Shown here piece after piece: positions 9,390 to 18,925 of a DNA stretch of 64,000 bases. The translations under genes and the position numbers were made by a program. The DNA is from Bacillus sp. NTK074B (GTDB lineage: Bacteria; Bacillota; Bacilli; Bacillales; Bacillaceae_B), in the NCBI RefSeq assembly GCF_017303375.1, contig NZ_JAFKOH010000014.1, forward strand, positions 1 to 64,000, read 5' to 3'. The notes below the pieces were generated by a model. It ran no database searches. It was not told the DNA's origin and saw nothing but the letters and a program-made list of their open reading frames with translations. Each line of letters opens with the position of its first letter. Position 1 is the stretch's first letter.

Positions 9390-11420
9390 ATGAAATTCCT
9401 GAAACGGGGATTGGGACTATGTTTTGCTGTACTCTTTCTGTTAATCCCCACAGGTTCACTTGCTGATGACGTTTCAACCACTGTTAAGAAGAAGGAAGAA
9501 ACGGTAGGACGTGTGACATTGGAAAGTAAGGAATACCCTCTCCATCACTACATGATGGAAGCAAAGATTGGAGGCGGCCTTAAAGACACTGGCGATATCG
9601 CCTTGCACTCCATCAATTCCGGAATGTGGGGATTTAATAAGACGATTGCGAACTTTACCCTTTATTCGATTGATCAGCTTATGTCGTTTGATTTAATCAG
9701 TATGATTGCAAGTGAAGCAGGGATGATGAGTGAGCGCATCTATGAGGTGATGTCTGGAACCTTTTTATCCCTGTTCATCATTTTTGTAGGCGGAACCGCG
9801 GCATGGCGTTATTTTGTGAATCAACAGGTTGGTCATGCCGTAAAAGCGATTCTGAGTGCTTTGGTTATCATGGCTTTGACTTTTTGGTTTTACTCGAATG
9901 CAACGGGCAATATCAAGTGGCTGAATGACAGAGGAGCAGAGCTTGAAGGAATTGCGAGTTCCGTAAACGTTCTGGTGAGTTCGGATGCATTTGACAGCAA
10001 CGCAGCTTATGATGCCAAAGAAGGAATGGCGGTTTTAGAAAATCAACTGTTCAATCTGATGGTCAAGCGTCCGTATTTACTCTTGAATTATGGATCCACA
10101 AAAGAAGCCGATGTCATAAGTGAGGATCCAAACCGAGTGGATAAACTCCTTGCCATTAAACCTTATTCCACTGAAGGGCGTGAGGAAAGAGATAGAATTG
10201 TAAATGATGAAGTTTCTAACTTTGATAACAAACAGATGACCCCTGAATTCAGCGGGGAACGATTTGGCTATTTGATCATGACGATCATATCAACCATCGC
10301 CCTTTCCATTCCTGTTTTGTTGTTAGCCGTCTTTAAGTTTTTGCTGCAAGTATGGTTTTTGGCCTTAGTGATCTTTTCAGGAATCCCACTTGTCCTTTCG
10401 CTAATCCCTTCGTATAGTGAAAGTGCCTTGAATCATGGGAAAAAACTCGTCGGCGTGTTACTGATGAAAGCCGGGTTGGTTCTCTTGATCGCGGTTATTA
10501 CGGGGCTTGTGGCCCTTATTTACGAATCCGTCAAAGTGACAAACGGAGTGGAAGGGTATATGTTTGTGGTCTTTGTGATCTGTATTACGATATGGGGATT
10601 GTTCAAGTATCGCTCTGAAATATTTGAGGTCGCTTCGGCCGGAATGATTCAAGGCCAGCAAATGGTCGAACGAGTAACGACTAATTCCGTTGACAAAATG
10701 GGTGATGCTGGAGAAAAAGGGTTCAAAAGTGCCAAAAGAATGGTCGGAAAAGCATACAAAAACCGCCAATTTAATAACCGTCTGGAAAGATTTCAGACAG
10801 GAGCAGAAGGGGATGGGGATGGCAAAAAGCGTTTTACGAATGGCGCGTCAAATAATCAACAACGATCTGAACATCGAAAAGCAGTTGGAGAGAATACATC
10901 TCAACAATTAGATACTGGAAAGAAACAAGAACAACAACGCATGGTTAAAGGTGTAAAAACCACAGCTGCTGCAGGGGCATCAGGAACAACACATGCACGT
11001 TCAGCTTTACGTAATGCCGGGGCAGCCATTGTGAATTTAGATGATTACAAAAGCGGGAAAGGTGAAGGAGCTAAGAAGAATAACAACTCTCAGACTCTCC
11101 AACAATCTAATCGGTCTGTTTCAGAAGCACGCAATCCTAACACCACAAACCCATCAGAGGCTAGAGACAATAAAGAGCGTACGCCTTCTACACAACGATC
11201 ATCAGGAAACAATCAACACCAATCCTCCCCTCATCGTAAGCCGTCAGAAAGAATGGAAAGTCAAAGAGAAGCGGCAGCTTCACGAGAACCGACGAAACAT
11301 ATCACCCAATGGGAAGCGCAACAACAACTCAAAGGAAGAAATACGGATCCTCCTTCTGATAAGGTCAAGAGATCAGAAAGCAGAGGCCCAAAAAGAAAAT
11401 CTTCTAAAAAGCGAAAATGA
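9390..11420 (+). CDS. CD3337/EF1877-family mobilome membrane protein (VirB6-like, ConG position)
   Basis: 676 residues. Signal peptide 1-25, then the conserved DTGDIALHSINSGMWGFNK segment. Membrane spans lie near residues 125-145, 150-170, 292-340 (two spans), 355-380 and 390-410. The last ~260 residues are a hydrophilic tail rich in Ser, Asn, Gln, Lys and Arg with no hydrophobic stretch. This matches the multi-span channel protein that follows VirB4 in ICEBs1, Tn916 and enterococcal elements. Start ATG at 9390 with AAGGAGG. The tail is longer and more disordered than I expect and may contact DNA or peptidoglycan. Confidence 0.8.
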   Translation: MKFLKRGLGLCFAVLFLLIPTGSLADDVSTTVKKKEETVGRVTLESKEYPLHHYMMEAKIGGGLKDTGDIALHSINSGMWGFNKTIANFTLYSIDQLMSFDLISMIASEAGMMSERIYEVMSGTFLSLFIIFVGGTAAWRYFVNQQVGHAVKAILSALVIMALTFWFYSNATGNIKWLNDRGAELEGIASSVNVLVSSDAFDSNAAYDAKEGMAVLENQLFNLMVKRPYLLLNYGSTKEADVISEDPNRVDKLLAIKPYSTEGREERDRIVNDEVSNFDNKQMTPEFSGERFGYLIMTIISTIALSIPVLLLAVFKFLLQVWFLALVIFSGIPLVLSLIPSYSESALNHGKKLVGVLLMKAGLVLLIAVITGLVALIYESVKVTNGVEGYMFVVFVICITIWGLFKYRSEIFEVASAGMIQGQQMVERVTTNSVDKMGDAGEKGFKSAKRMVGKAYKNRQFNNRLERFQTGAEGDGDGKKRFTNGASNNQQRSEHRKAVGENTSQQLDTGKKQEQQRMVKGVKTTAAAGASGTTHARSALRNAGAAIVNLDDYKSGKGEGAKKNNNSQTLQQSNRSVSEARNPNTTNPSEARDNKERTPSTQRSSGNNQHQSSPHRKPSERMESQREAAASREPTKHITQWEAQQQLKGRNTDPPSDKVKRSESRGPKRKSSKKRK

Positions 11421-11508
11421 TGTTGAAGAAAAGCGTTCTGACCAATGAAAGTTCGATCCTTTATATGGCTCATTTCATGGTGTCAGACGCTTTCAGAAAG
11501 GAGAGCGT

Positions 11509-12546
11509 ATGCAAGGAGTGTTGAAGAAAGGAGCAAAGACTGCCGGAACTGTTGCCATTCTTAAAAACCCTCTCGCATGGATCATTGCAGGTATCCTTCT
11601 TCTTCTCACATCGATTTTCGGACTCGCTTTGTTTGTTTCCATTAGCGTGGGTGGTACCAATCAGTTTGAATCAGGTATGTCAGGAGAGGGAGCCCCAGGA
11701 TCGGCACAAGTATCAGCTGAAGTATTGCGCTATGAACCTCTTATCAGGAAATATGCTGAAGAATACGGAGTGGGTGAATATGTAGGTCTTATGATGGCTC
11801 TCATTCAACAAGAGTCAGGGGGAAGGCATTTAGATGTCATGCAATCGTCAGAATCCATCGGACTTCCCCCAGGAACCATTACAGACCCGGAATATTCGAT
11901 TCAGATCGGAGTGAAATACTTTTCGGAAGTATTGAAACAAGCCGGGGGAGATATTTACCTTGCTTTACAATCGTATAACTTTGGAAATGGCTTTACAGAA
12001 TACGCATTAGAACGGGGTGGTTATTCAAAGGAAGTCGCGATTGAATTCAGTCAAATGATGGCTGCTAAACTCGGGTGGACCCGATATGGTGATGTCAATT
12101 ACGTGGACCATGTTCTTCGTTACTATGATGCCGGAAACGGCAGTGTTGTAGTGGTAGGGGATGGGACACAGTCATTTGATGTAAAGGAAGTCCATAACAT
12201 TATGAAACAGTTTCTTGGCCGACCTTACATATGGGGAGGAAGAACACCCGCAGCAGGTGGCTTTGATTGTTCTGGATTACTGGAATATGCTTTTGCGCAA
12301 GTTGGAATTGATTTATACGGGACCGCACAATCACAATACAATAAAACGATCCCTGTTCCGGAGGACAAGATTAAGCCAGGCGATTTAGTGTTCTTTTCCA
12401 CCTATAAGCCAGGAGCTTCTCATGTCGGAATGTATGTGGGAGATGGAAAATTCATCAACTCAAATGGTCATAAGGGGACCTCGTATTCTTCCGTAGAAGA
12501 ATGGAAAGACTTATATCCCTTTTTAGGTTTTAGAAGGATTCAGTAA
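11509..12546 (+). CDS. cwlT: Bifunctional cell-wall hydrolase, lysozyme-like plus NlpC/P60 (CwlT-like)
   Basis: 345 residues: a membrane anchor at about 22-48, a lysozyme/SLT-like domain (LMMALIQQESGG, catalytic Glu near residue 102; LALQSYNFGNG) and a C-terminal NlpC/P60 endopeptidase (catalytic Cys in FDCSGLLEYAF near 254, His in ASHVGMYVG near 305). CwlT-type enzymes open peptidoglycan for the conjugation channel and are anchored at the membrane. AGGAG lies just upstream of the ATG. All expected catalytic residues are visible, so it should be active. Confidence 0.92.
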   Translation: MQGVLKKGAKTAGTVAILKNPLAWIIAGILLLLTSIFGLALFVSISVGGTNQFESGMSGEGAPGSAQVSAEVLRYEPLIRKYAEEYGVGEYVGLMMALIQQESGGRHLDVMQSSESIGLPPGTITDPEYSIQIGVKYFSEVLKQAGGDIYLALQSYNFGNGFTEYALERGGYSKEVAIEFSQMMAAKLGWTRYGDVNYVDHVLRYYDAGNGSVVVVGDGTQSFDVKEVHNIMKQFLGRPYIWGGRTPAAGGFDCSGLLEYAFAQVGIDLYGTAQSQYNKTIPVPEDKIKPGDLVFFSTYKPGASHVGMYVGDGKFINSNGHKGTSYSSVEEWKDLYPFLGFRRIQ

Positions 12547-12562
12547 GGGGAGGTGAAAAGGT

Positions 12563-13096
12563 TTGGAACCAAACCAGAAGAAAAATTACATTTTACTGAT
12601 GATCGGGTTTGTTGCTGCAGCTGGCGTGATTATATATGTCTTCAGTTTACGATCACAATTGCAAGACGTTCGAGCGAACCAAAGCAACTATGAAGAAAAG
12701 ATCGATGCATTATCATCTATCCAGAACACAGACGCACTAAAGATAAATCGGGCGTTTCTAAAAAACTTTTTCACCTACCAAACCACGGCTGAACGATATA
12801 AGAAGATTAAACCCTTCACGACCGATCGAGGATACAAGGCAACCCACCCTTCAGGGACCGACCTTCCGGATACGGAACAATCGGTGAAGTCATCCATGGT
12901 AGGGTTAAAGCCTTTTGAATATCAATCCTCTAAAACGCAAGCAGAATTCTTTAACGAGTTTAATCTAAGTACCGAATTTAATGATGTCACCAATACGGAA
13001 ACGGTTATTGTTAAAACGTCCCTGATCTATGTGGAAGATCAGGGGTGGAAAATTGATAATGTTGAGTTTATTGGACAATTAACAGGTCGTGAATAA
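12563..13096 (+). CDS. Membrane-anchored conjugation protein (last gene of transfer operon)
   Basis: 177 residues: one N-terminal span (YILLMIGFVAAAGVIIYVF), a short coiled coil (LRSQLQDVRANQSNYEEKIDALSS), then a compact extracytoplasmic domain of ~120 residues that looks NTF2-like (FLKNFFTYQTTAERY; VIVKTSLIYVEDQGWKIDNVEF). It occupies the place of the small protein after cwlT in ICEBs1-like operons. TTG start at 12563 with GGGGAGG. Function unknown; a channel accessory role is inferred from context. Confidence 0.65.
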   Translation: MEPNQKKNYILLMIGFVAAAGVIIYVFSLRSQLQDVRANQSNYEEKIDALSSIQNTDALKINRAFLKNFFTYQTTAERYKKIKPFTTDRGYKATHPSGTDLPDTEQSVKSSMVGLKPFEYQSSKTQAEFFNEFNLSTEFNDVTNTETVIVKTSLIYVEDQGWKIDNVEFIGQLTGRE

Positions 13097-13538
13097 GAAC
13101 AGTAGCGGTGGTGGGTCAAAATAGATCGAAACCCATTTCAAGAGATTTTTCAAGTTTTCATTTTTGAGATCGAAAATTTAGAGATAAAAGGTATTGTAAT
13201 TTGTACATATAATAGAAAGAAAAAATAAGTATATATTTTTGTACTTTGAATTGACGTAAAACTTGTTAATGGGTATAATCGTTATTTCGCAACTTTCTGG
13301 TTTACAATTATCGCCTTCGTGATATACTGATATCAAGGGAGTTATTGTAAAAGCTTTAAAAAGCCAACGCACCAAAAGCTGACCGTCCATCAGCGAAAAT
13401 TGTGTTCAACTTACATCAATTAATCAGAAGTGCCATTTTGCGTGTGTGTCTGTATCACATTGCAAGAGGGAAAAAAGTCCACACTTTGAGTTAGTAGTTC
13501 TCAGAACACTTTCGCAAATCAAGTGTGAGACAAAGGAA
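13097..13538. other. Non-coding stretch with a small nested hairpin
   Basis: No gene seen. A nested inverted repeat lies at 13480-13527: outer arms CACACTTTGA/TCAAGTGTG (one-base bulge) around the palindrome GTTCTCAGAAC at 13497-13507. It precedes the terminator at 13539, so a short 3' untranslated RNA is possible. Confidence 0.3.
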
Positions 13539-13576
13539 AAAGCCCGGTAGTCGTCCAACTACCGGGCTTTCTTTTT
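13539..13576 (+). terminator. Rho-independent terminator after the conjugation operon
   Basis: A perfect 13-bp stem AAAGCCCGGTAGT (13539-13551) / ACTACCGGGCTTT (13558-13570) with a 6-base loop is followed by CTTTTT. It is the first strong terminator after the conjugation genes. A-rich sequence on the left could make it work on both strands. Confidence 0.85.
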
Positions 13577-13727
13577 GGATGCTTTTCCTTAATCAAAGGA
13601 TGAATTCATTTCAAGTACACCCCTGCCCTACACACAGTCCATACGAAAAGCGGCTCCGGGGTGTCCAGCCCCGGTAAAAACGCTGCATAAAATCCATGAA
13701 ACTCCATATGATAAGGTCAAGCGTTTG

Positions 13728-13973
13728 TTATGGTATAGCTACACCAATATCAACCAGTCCATCTGCCGATGAAATCACTTCAGCGACATCTTTCAGGTCA
13801 ACTCCGAAAAAGGTTAGAGCAATGAGTCCAGAGATAAGTACGAATGCGAAAATCGACCATTTAATCTCTCTGAGGATTGCTGCTTGTCCTTCGTTTCGGA
13901 TTTTAGAGGCTGTTGCCCGTTTTAAGGGGCATTCGTTGGTATTGCTTCGGGAATTATTGCTTTTGCGAGCCAA
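13728..13973 (-). CDS. Small membrane protein of unknown function
   Basis: 81 residues if started at the TTG at 13973, which is preceded by GGAAGGAG. A basic N-terminal half is followed by one strong membrane span (IKWSIFAFVLISGLIALTFFGV) and a hydrophobic C-terminus. An extended -10 element (TGGTACAAT, minus strand, around 14033-14041) lies ~60 bases upstream, so the gene may have its own promoter. The longer open frame up to 14156 is less likely. No family recognised; it lies downstream of the resolvase gene on the same strand. Confidence 0.45.
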   Translation of the reverse strand: MARKSNNSRSNTNECPLKRATASKIRNEGQAAILREIKWSIFAFVLISGLIALTFFGVDLKDVAEVISSADGLVDIGVAIP

Positions 13974-14156
13974 CGTCCTCACTCCTTCCGTAGGAGATCG
14001 TGTGAGGACAGTTTCACTTCTCGTAATTTCATTGTACCACATAATTTTTCCATCTAACCTATATATTTGAATGCACTTCGGAAGTATTTGTAAAAAAACT
14101 GGACATTTTTTGAGTTTTTTTGAATATTTGTATACTCCCGAATTGAATTGGTTCAA

Positions 14157-14732
14157 CTAGTGTTGAAATTCTGCTCGAACTGCTCGATATAAAGTAGCCG
14201 AAGAGACACCTGTTGCATCACTAATTTCTTTTACAGTCATTCGTTTAGAGTGGTAAAGAGCAACTGCTTGATTCAGCTTCTGTTGGTTCACCTTCGGTCG
14301 TCCCCCTTTTCTTCCCCTGGCACGAGCTGCCTTCAGGCCAGCCATCGTTCGCTCACGAATAATATCCCGTTCAAATTCAGCTAAAACCGAAAGCATTCCA
14401 AACATCGCTTTTCCCGCAGCTGTCCCCGTGTCGATCTTATCCTGAATACTTACGAACTCCACTTCTTTCTCCCTTAAAATATCAGCAATTTCAATGAGTC
14501 GCTTGGTGGATCGGGCCAATCGATCTAATTTGTACACCACAAACGTATCCCCTGCTCGAGCCATTCTAAGTGCTTGCATTAGTTCCGGCCGGTCGTCTTT
14601 TGCTCCCGAGATTTTCTCCTGGAAAATTTCATCACAGCGATATTCCTGAAGAGAATCCAATTGCATATCCAGTGATTGATCGACAGTACTAACACGTGCA
14701 TATCCAATAATCACCTCATCCATCCCTTTCAA
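14157..14732 (-). CDS. Serine recombinase, resolvase/invertase family
   Basis: 191 residues. The N-terminal catalytic domain begins GYARVSTVDQ (catalytic Ser) and contains YKLDRLARSTKRL and EFERDIIRERTMAGL; a C-terminal helix-turn-helix (MTVKEISDATGVSSATLYR) binds DNA. Length and layout are those of small plasmid or Tn3-type resolvases. The gene is divergent from the GTPase pair and an obvious palindromic res-like region lies between. Likely role: resolving plasmid multimers or cointegrates. TTG start at 14732 with AGGAAAG; an ATG four codons in is also possible. Confidence 0.9.
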   Translation of the reverse strand: MKGMDEVIIGYARVSTVDQSLDMQLDSLQEYRCDEIFQEKISGAKDDRPELMQALRMARAGDTFVVYKLDRLARSTKRLIEIADILREKEVEFVSIQDKIDTGTAAGKAMFGMLSVLAEFERDIIRERTMAGLKAARARGRKGGRPKVNQQKLNQAVALYHSKRMTVKEISDATGVSSATLYRAVRAEFQH

Positions 14733-14775
14733 TGTTTTTTCTTTCCTGAATTATATCATAAACATCCCTTTTTGA

Positions 14776-14876
14776 ATCATAGTTTTTGATACGGGTTTTG
14801 GAATAGAATCACGAAAAAAAACATAAGAAAACCCTCTACTTGTGTGTTCTATCAAAAACCATGGTTTTTGACAGGG
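14776..14876. repeat. Putative res site of the resolvase
   Basis: A perfect 20-bp palindrome spans 14852-14871 (halves TCAAAAACCA / TGGTTTTTGA) and extends with one mismatch pair to 14849-14874. A related half-site, AGTTTTTGAT, occurs at 14781-14790 in the same spacer. Paired sites directly upstream of the recombinase gene are the usual arrangement of resolvase crossover and accessory sites. Confidence 0.55.
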
Positions 14877-14957
14877 TAATTTCTTTCAACTCCTTAAAAT
14901 TAATTCAGTCAAATATTGTATAGATAGTAGAGACTATCCGATATAAACCTTATGTGT

Positions 14958-14967
14958 ATGGTAAAAT
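14958..14967 (+). promoter_or_regulatory. Putative extended -10 promoter of the GTPase pair
   Basis: TGGTAAAAT, an extended -10 element (TGnTAAAAT), lies ~34 bases before the ATG at 15001. No good -35 is present at 17 bases, which is acceptable for extended -10 promoters. The motif is visible; use as a promoter is inference. Confidence 0.4.
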
Positions 14968-15000
14968 GGAAGAAAAATCTAATTACTTGAGGGGAAATTA

Positions 15001-17151
15001 ATGACACAGAAAGTTATTGATAAAACATCGGACACACTTAAGGAATGTTCTACTGTAGCTAAAGAAGTATATAAAGAAAATATGAATTTCAAACATGAGC
15101 TTGAACATATATTAGTGGATCTTAAAGAAAAACTGAACGATACATCCAATTCCTTGAACTCAGATGCTGATTCAAAGAATTTCAATTTTTCCTATATGCT
15201 TGAAAATTTAGTTGATAATATTGGAAATCAGACAAGTAGTGGATTAAATGAACTAACAGATGCTCTAAATCAGAAGAAAAAGCATCTTAACTCTTTTACG
15301 CTTTCTTTATTTGGGAGAACCAAAGCAGGGAAGAGTACTATTCGTGAAGCGTTAACTGGAGGAACAGGCGAAACAATCGGGAAAGGTGCTCAGAGAACAA
15401 CGAGGGATATTCTGCAATACGAGTGGAATGGATTAAGACTTCTCGATGTACCAGGTTTTGAGGCATTCAAGGGAGATGAAGATACTGATAAGGCACATAA
15501 GGTCCTTGATCAGTCAGACATGATCTTGTTTCTTACCTCCGACGACGCTGTTCAACCGGGAGAATTTAATGAAATGAGCAAGCTTCAAGAGCTGAACAAG
15601 TCTTTTATTGTAGTCATGAATGTGAAACATAATCTTTTAAACCCAGAGACAAGGAACCCTGATGAAAGAGAAATTCGCCGTTTTCTGAAGAAACCTGAAA
15701 AGATTTTCAACGTTGACCGACTGAGTGAGCATCGCAACCATATTCGGAGTTATGTAAAAAAACACTTGAATATCAATCATGTTGAAGTAATCTGGATTCA
15801 TGCTCAATCCGCATTCTTGAGTACTCGAGAAGAGAGGGATGAAGTTTCAGAAAACCTCTGGGAAGCAAGCAGGTTAGATGAGGTCTATGACCGAATTCAT
15901 AAGGAAGTCAACCGGAGTGGAAAACACAGACGGGCTCTTACCTTTTACGATAGTACCATTCACTTTGTCGATACTTTGAAAAAGATGCTATGGGAAGAGC
16001 AGAAAATCATTCGCTCCCAGGCCTTTTTAATGAGGGAAAAGAAAGAGGAACTAAGCAAGTTTTTTGATAAGTTTATCCCAGAAAGCAATAAGAGAATCGA
16101 ACACCAGATACATAAACTGTATGCTCCTCTTCAACAATGGATTCCTTATTTTGTGGAAGAATATATCAGCAGAAAAGAAGCCCAATCTGTGCTTGAAAAT
16201 GAACTTAAGGAAAAAAGCAAGCACATTGAAGCTAGTATGAATAATCACATGAAGGAAATTTACAGTGATCTTCAAAAACATTTGTCTGAATTTACAAGGC
16301 AGTATGAATATGATATGAAATCCATTCAGTTTGATCAGAGAAGTATGGGAGATTTCCGAAAAGGACAAATGGGTAAAATTGTTAAGTGGGGTGGCATTAC
16401 TGTTGGAGCGATTTCAACAGCAGTTTTTATTGGGACAGCAAATATTTGGAATCCGGTCGGCTGGACCCTACTGGGGGTCAGTGCAGTAGCCGGAATCTTC
16501 AGTGGTCTTTTAAAAAATCATGAATCGAAGAAACTAACAAAAGCTAAAAGCGAAGCAAAGCAAAATCTGCTTGAGCACATAAAAAAAATGGAAAAGAAGA
16601 CTATCGACGTCTATCAAGCTCATTTTAATAAAAATATTTCAAAAACGGAAAAAAATGAAATCATGACCAAGGTACAAAATTACGTTGGGGCTTTGTTTTT
16701 GGTGTCTGATCATTTGAAAGAGACAGCAGTAGAGTTGGACGGATTAATAGAGAAGATGAACCGGCATTTATTTACCCACTTGTTACAGTTTGAAGGTGTT
16801 ATGTGTGAGCCAGCTCAGCTTGAAAACATTGCCAGAGAGCAGGGGATAGCCACTAAGATCCTTGTCCCTTCAGAATGGTATTTGGATGGATTCACCAAGA
16901 CTCAGCTTGATAAAATTTGTGGAGAGCATATCACACTATTAAGTAATGAATCCGACACTCGAGGACTGGTGGCTAAAGCCCTCTATCCAGCAAAAATCAA
17001 TGCGAATCAGGTCAAGATTATTTATAACAATGATCAAACGATTGCTCAGGTAACCATTCCTAATTCAGAAAAAGGTTTAGCTATTGGAAAGCATGGAATC
17101 AATGTACGTCTTGCGCAAAAGCTTTGTAATATGAAAATAGAAGTTATCTAA
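15001..17151 (+). CDS. Dynamin-like membrane GTPase with C-terminal NusA-like KH domain
   Basis: 716 residues. GTPase domain: G1 GRTKAGKST near residue 105, G3 DVPGFEAF near 148, then IVVMNVKHN near 202 where NKxD is expected, so the G4 box is atypical. A long helical region follows, then a hydrophobic hairpin at about 457-505 (WGGITVGAISTAVFIGTAN..), fitting a membrane-inserting dynamin paddle. The last ~58 residues read like the second KH domain of NusA: ALYPAKI..., then GLAIGKHGINVRLAQKL with an intact GxxG (GKHG) RNA-binding loop. GAGGGG precedes the ATG. The downstream GTPase gene is 13 bases away, so they form a pair. Membrane remodelling plus RNA binding is inferred. Confidence 0.85.
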   Translation: MTQKVIDKTSDTLKECSTVAKEVYKENMNFKHELEHILVDLKEKLNDTSNSLNSDADSKNFNFSYMLENLVDNIGNQTSSGLNELTDALNQKKKHLNSFTLSLFGRTKAGKSTIREALTGGTGETIGKGAQRTTRDILQYEWNGLRLLDVPGFEAFKGDEDTDKAHKVLDQSDMILFLTSDDAVQPGEFNEMSKLQELNKSFIVVMNVKHNLLNPETRNPDEREIRRFLKKPEKIFNVDRLSEHRNHIRSYVKKHLNINHVEVIWIHAQSAFLSTREERDEVSENLWEASRLDEVYDRIHKEVNRSGKHRRALTFYDSTIHFVDTLKKMLWEEQKIIRSQAFLMREKKEELSKFFDKFIPESNKRIEHQIHKLYAPLQQWIPYFVEEYISRKEAQSVLENELKEKSKHIEASMNNHMKEIYSDLQKHLSEFTRQYEYDMKSIQFDQRSMGDFRKGQMGKIVKWGGITVGAISTAVFIGTANIWNPVGWTLLGVSAVAGIFSGLLKNHESKKLTKAKSEAKQNLLEHIKKMEKKTIDVYQAHFNKNISKTEKNEIMTKVQNYVGALFLVSDHLKETAVELDGLIEKMNRHLFTHLLQFEGVMCEPAQLENIAREQGIATKILVPSEWYLDGFTKTQLDKICGEHITLLSNESDTRGLVAKALYPAKINANQVKIIYNNDQTIAQVTIPNSEKGLAIGKHGINVRLAQKLCNMKIEVI

Positions 17152-17164
17152 AGGAGTTATCATA

Positions 17165-18901
17165 ATGGAAGAATTGGATTTTTCAAAACACACCCGCGAA
17201 ATATATTTCCTTTTGGAAGAAGTGGTTAGCGTCCTCTCTGAATGGAAGGAAGACGAAATACAAGAAATAGCTTCTGAATTTAAGATTTTTCTGGAAGAGG
17301 AAAGACAACAAAAGAAACTTAGAATTGCATTTATTGGTCAATACAACGCGGGCAAATCATCTACAATTGCTTCATTGACAAAGGCGAAATTCGTACACAA
17401 AAAATATGAGACGATAGAGAACGAAAAGAAGCTTGTACAGGTCTATCAAGTTGGGAATAAAAGACTTAATGTCGGTGCTCAAATCATGACGGATGCTGCA
17501 GAAATGTATGAGTGGGAGAACGTAGAAATCATTGATACGCCGGGTATATATGCCGGCCGCACAGATCACGATGAAAAAACATTGGACCAAATTTCAAAAT
17601 CCGATTTATTGGTGTTTGTTGTATCCAATGAACTTTTTAATCCTCAAGGAGGGGCACTTTTCAGGAAATTGCTTTTTGATATGCAACGGAGCGGACAAAT
17701 GATGTTGGTAATCAACAAGATGAGCCGGGAAGTAGGAACGCCTGAAATTCTAGAAAAAACGATCCTGGAAGTAATTGACCCGTATCATCCAAGTGATTTC
17801 TATACCTCATTTATTGACGCCAACTATTATCTTGAGGCGCAACTAGAAGAGGAAGACTTGGAAGAAAAGGAATATCTCGAGGAAAAGTCAAATTTCAACA
17901 GCTTTATAGCATCTTTGGAAAGACTGATTGCGGCGAATCAGATGACGGCAAGACTAGTGACTCCACTGCACAGGGGGGCTGAGGTACTTGAAAAATCACT
18001 AAACCATTTGGGTACGGACAATAAAGGGGAGAGGGATCTTCTCGAACTTTTAAGAAGAAAAGCAAGTCTGATTCGTTCTGCGAAGATTCGCCTCCATAAT
18101 AATATCCAAGGCGAATTAAATGTATTGGAGCATCAAGTTGTCATGGCTGGAGAACAGGTAGCTGGAAAGGTAGACGGGCAGCATGGCACAGACGAAATTA
18201 ATCATGCTTTACAGGAAACAGAACGGACGATTCAAAAAGAGTCCATGAAAACCCTGGAAAAAGTTCAAGATTCAATAGAAAAGGAGTTGGAACTACTACA
18301 GGAAGAACTAGCGAATCTCCAAGACTCCTCTTTAGGAAAAGAAACCCTTGAATTGTTTTTTGCAAAAGGAGCTAAGGGACCTTCAGTTTCAGAACGGAAC
18401 ATATCAGAAAGAAAGAAAACCCACTCTATTGTAGGAAAGACGCCGGATGCCCTTCAACAGTTGGGGAAATTCGCGGGTGAGGTGTCTAAGGATACCATTG
18501 TTGAGGTGGTAAAGAAATTTGGAGTGAAGTTTAAACCATGGGGGGCAACTAAGCTAACCAAATTTGTCAATAAGCTTGGTCCAATCATCTCAATAGTAGG
18601 GGTTGTCCTAGACGTATTTTTTGCAGCCAAAGAGGAATATGATGAGACCAAGCATGAGCAGCAACTACGGGAAGCACGCGCGGATCTACGTTTTGAATTT
18701 CGTAAGGTCGCAAAGGAAATTCGAGTAGAATTTGAAAAAAATATTGAAGAAGTAATCATGCCATTTTTTAATAATGAGCTAATAATAATCGAACAACAGC
18801 AGGAACAAATTCGTCAATCAGAAGCATCCAAAGAACAGTCCTTTTCACAAATGGAAATCTTACTGAAAAGGATACGAGAAAAGATCTCAACAATAGGATA
18901 A
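17165..18901 (+). CDS. Dynamin-like GTPase, partner of the KH-domain GTPase
   Basis: 578 residues. G1 GQYNAGKSST near residue 58, G3 DTPGIYAG near 123, G4 INKMS near 183. The C-terminal half is helical with a hydrophobic segment near 458-485 (KLGPIISIVGVVLDVFFA) and coiled-coil stretches on each side. AAAGGAG sits 8 bases before the ATG. Tandem dynamin-like GTPases are known from the LeoABC/Eleos anti-phage systems of bacteria, including Bacillus relatives; equivalence here is not proven. A terminator follows directly, so the two GTPases are a self-contained operon. Confidence 0.8.
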   Translation: MEELDFSKHTREIYFLLEEVVSVLSEWKEDEIQEIASEFKIFLEEERQQKKLRIAFIGQYNAGKSSTIASLTKAKFVHKKYETIENEKKLVQVYQVGNKRLNVGAQIMTDAAEMYEWENVEIIDTPGIYAGRTDHDEKTLDQISKSDLLVFVVSNELFNPQGGALFRKLLFDMQRSGQMMLVINKMSREVGTPEILEKTILEVIDPYHPSDFYTSFIDANYYLEAQLEEEDLEEKEYLEEKSNFNSFIASLERLIAANQMTARLVTPLHRGAEVLEKSLNHLGTDNKGERDLLELLRRKASLIRSAKIRLHNNIQGELNVLEHQVVMAGEQVAGKVDGQHGTDEINHALQETERTIQKESMKTLEKVQDSIEKELELLQEELANLQDSSLGKETLELFFAKGAKGPSVSERNISERKKTHSIVGKTPDALQQLGKFAGEVSKDTIVEVVKKFGVKFKPWGATKLTKFVNKLGPIISIVGVVLDVFFAAKEEYDETKHEQQLREARADLRFEFRKVAKEIRVEFEKNIEEVIMPFFNNELIIIEQQQEQIRQSEASKEQSFSQMEILLKRIREKISTIG

Positions 18902-18925
18902 ACACTAGGATCGTTATTCAAGTAA

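Noticed and set aside
13178-13390. 70-residue minus-strand open frame
   Set aside because: No ribosome site, random-looking composition, located in the untranslated stretch after the conjugation operon.
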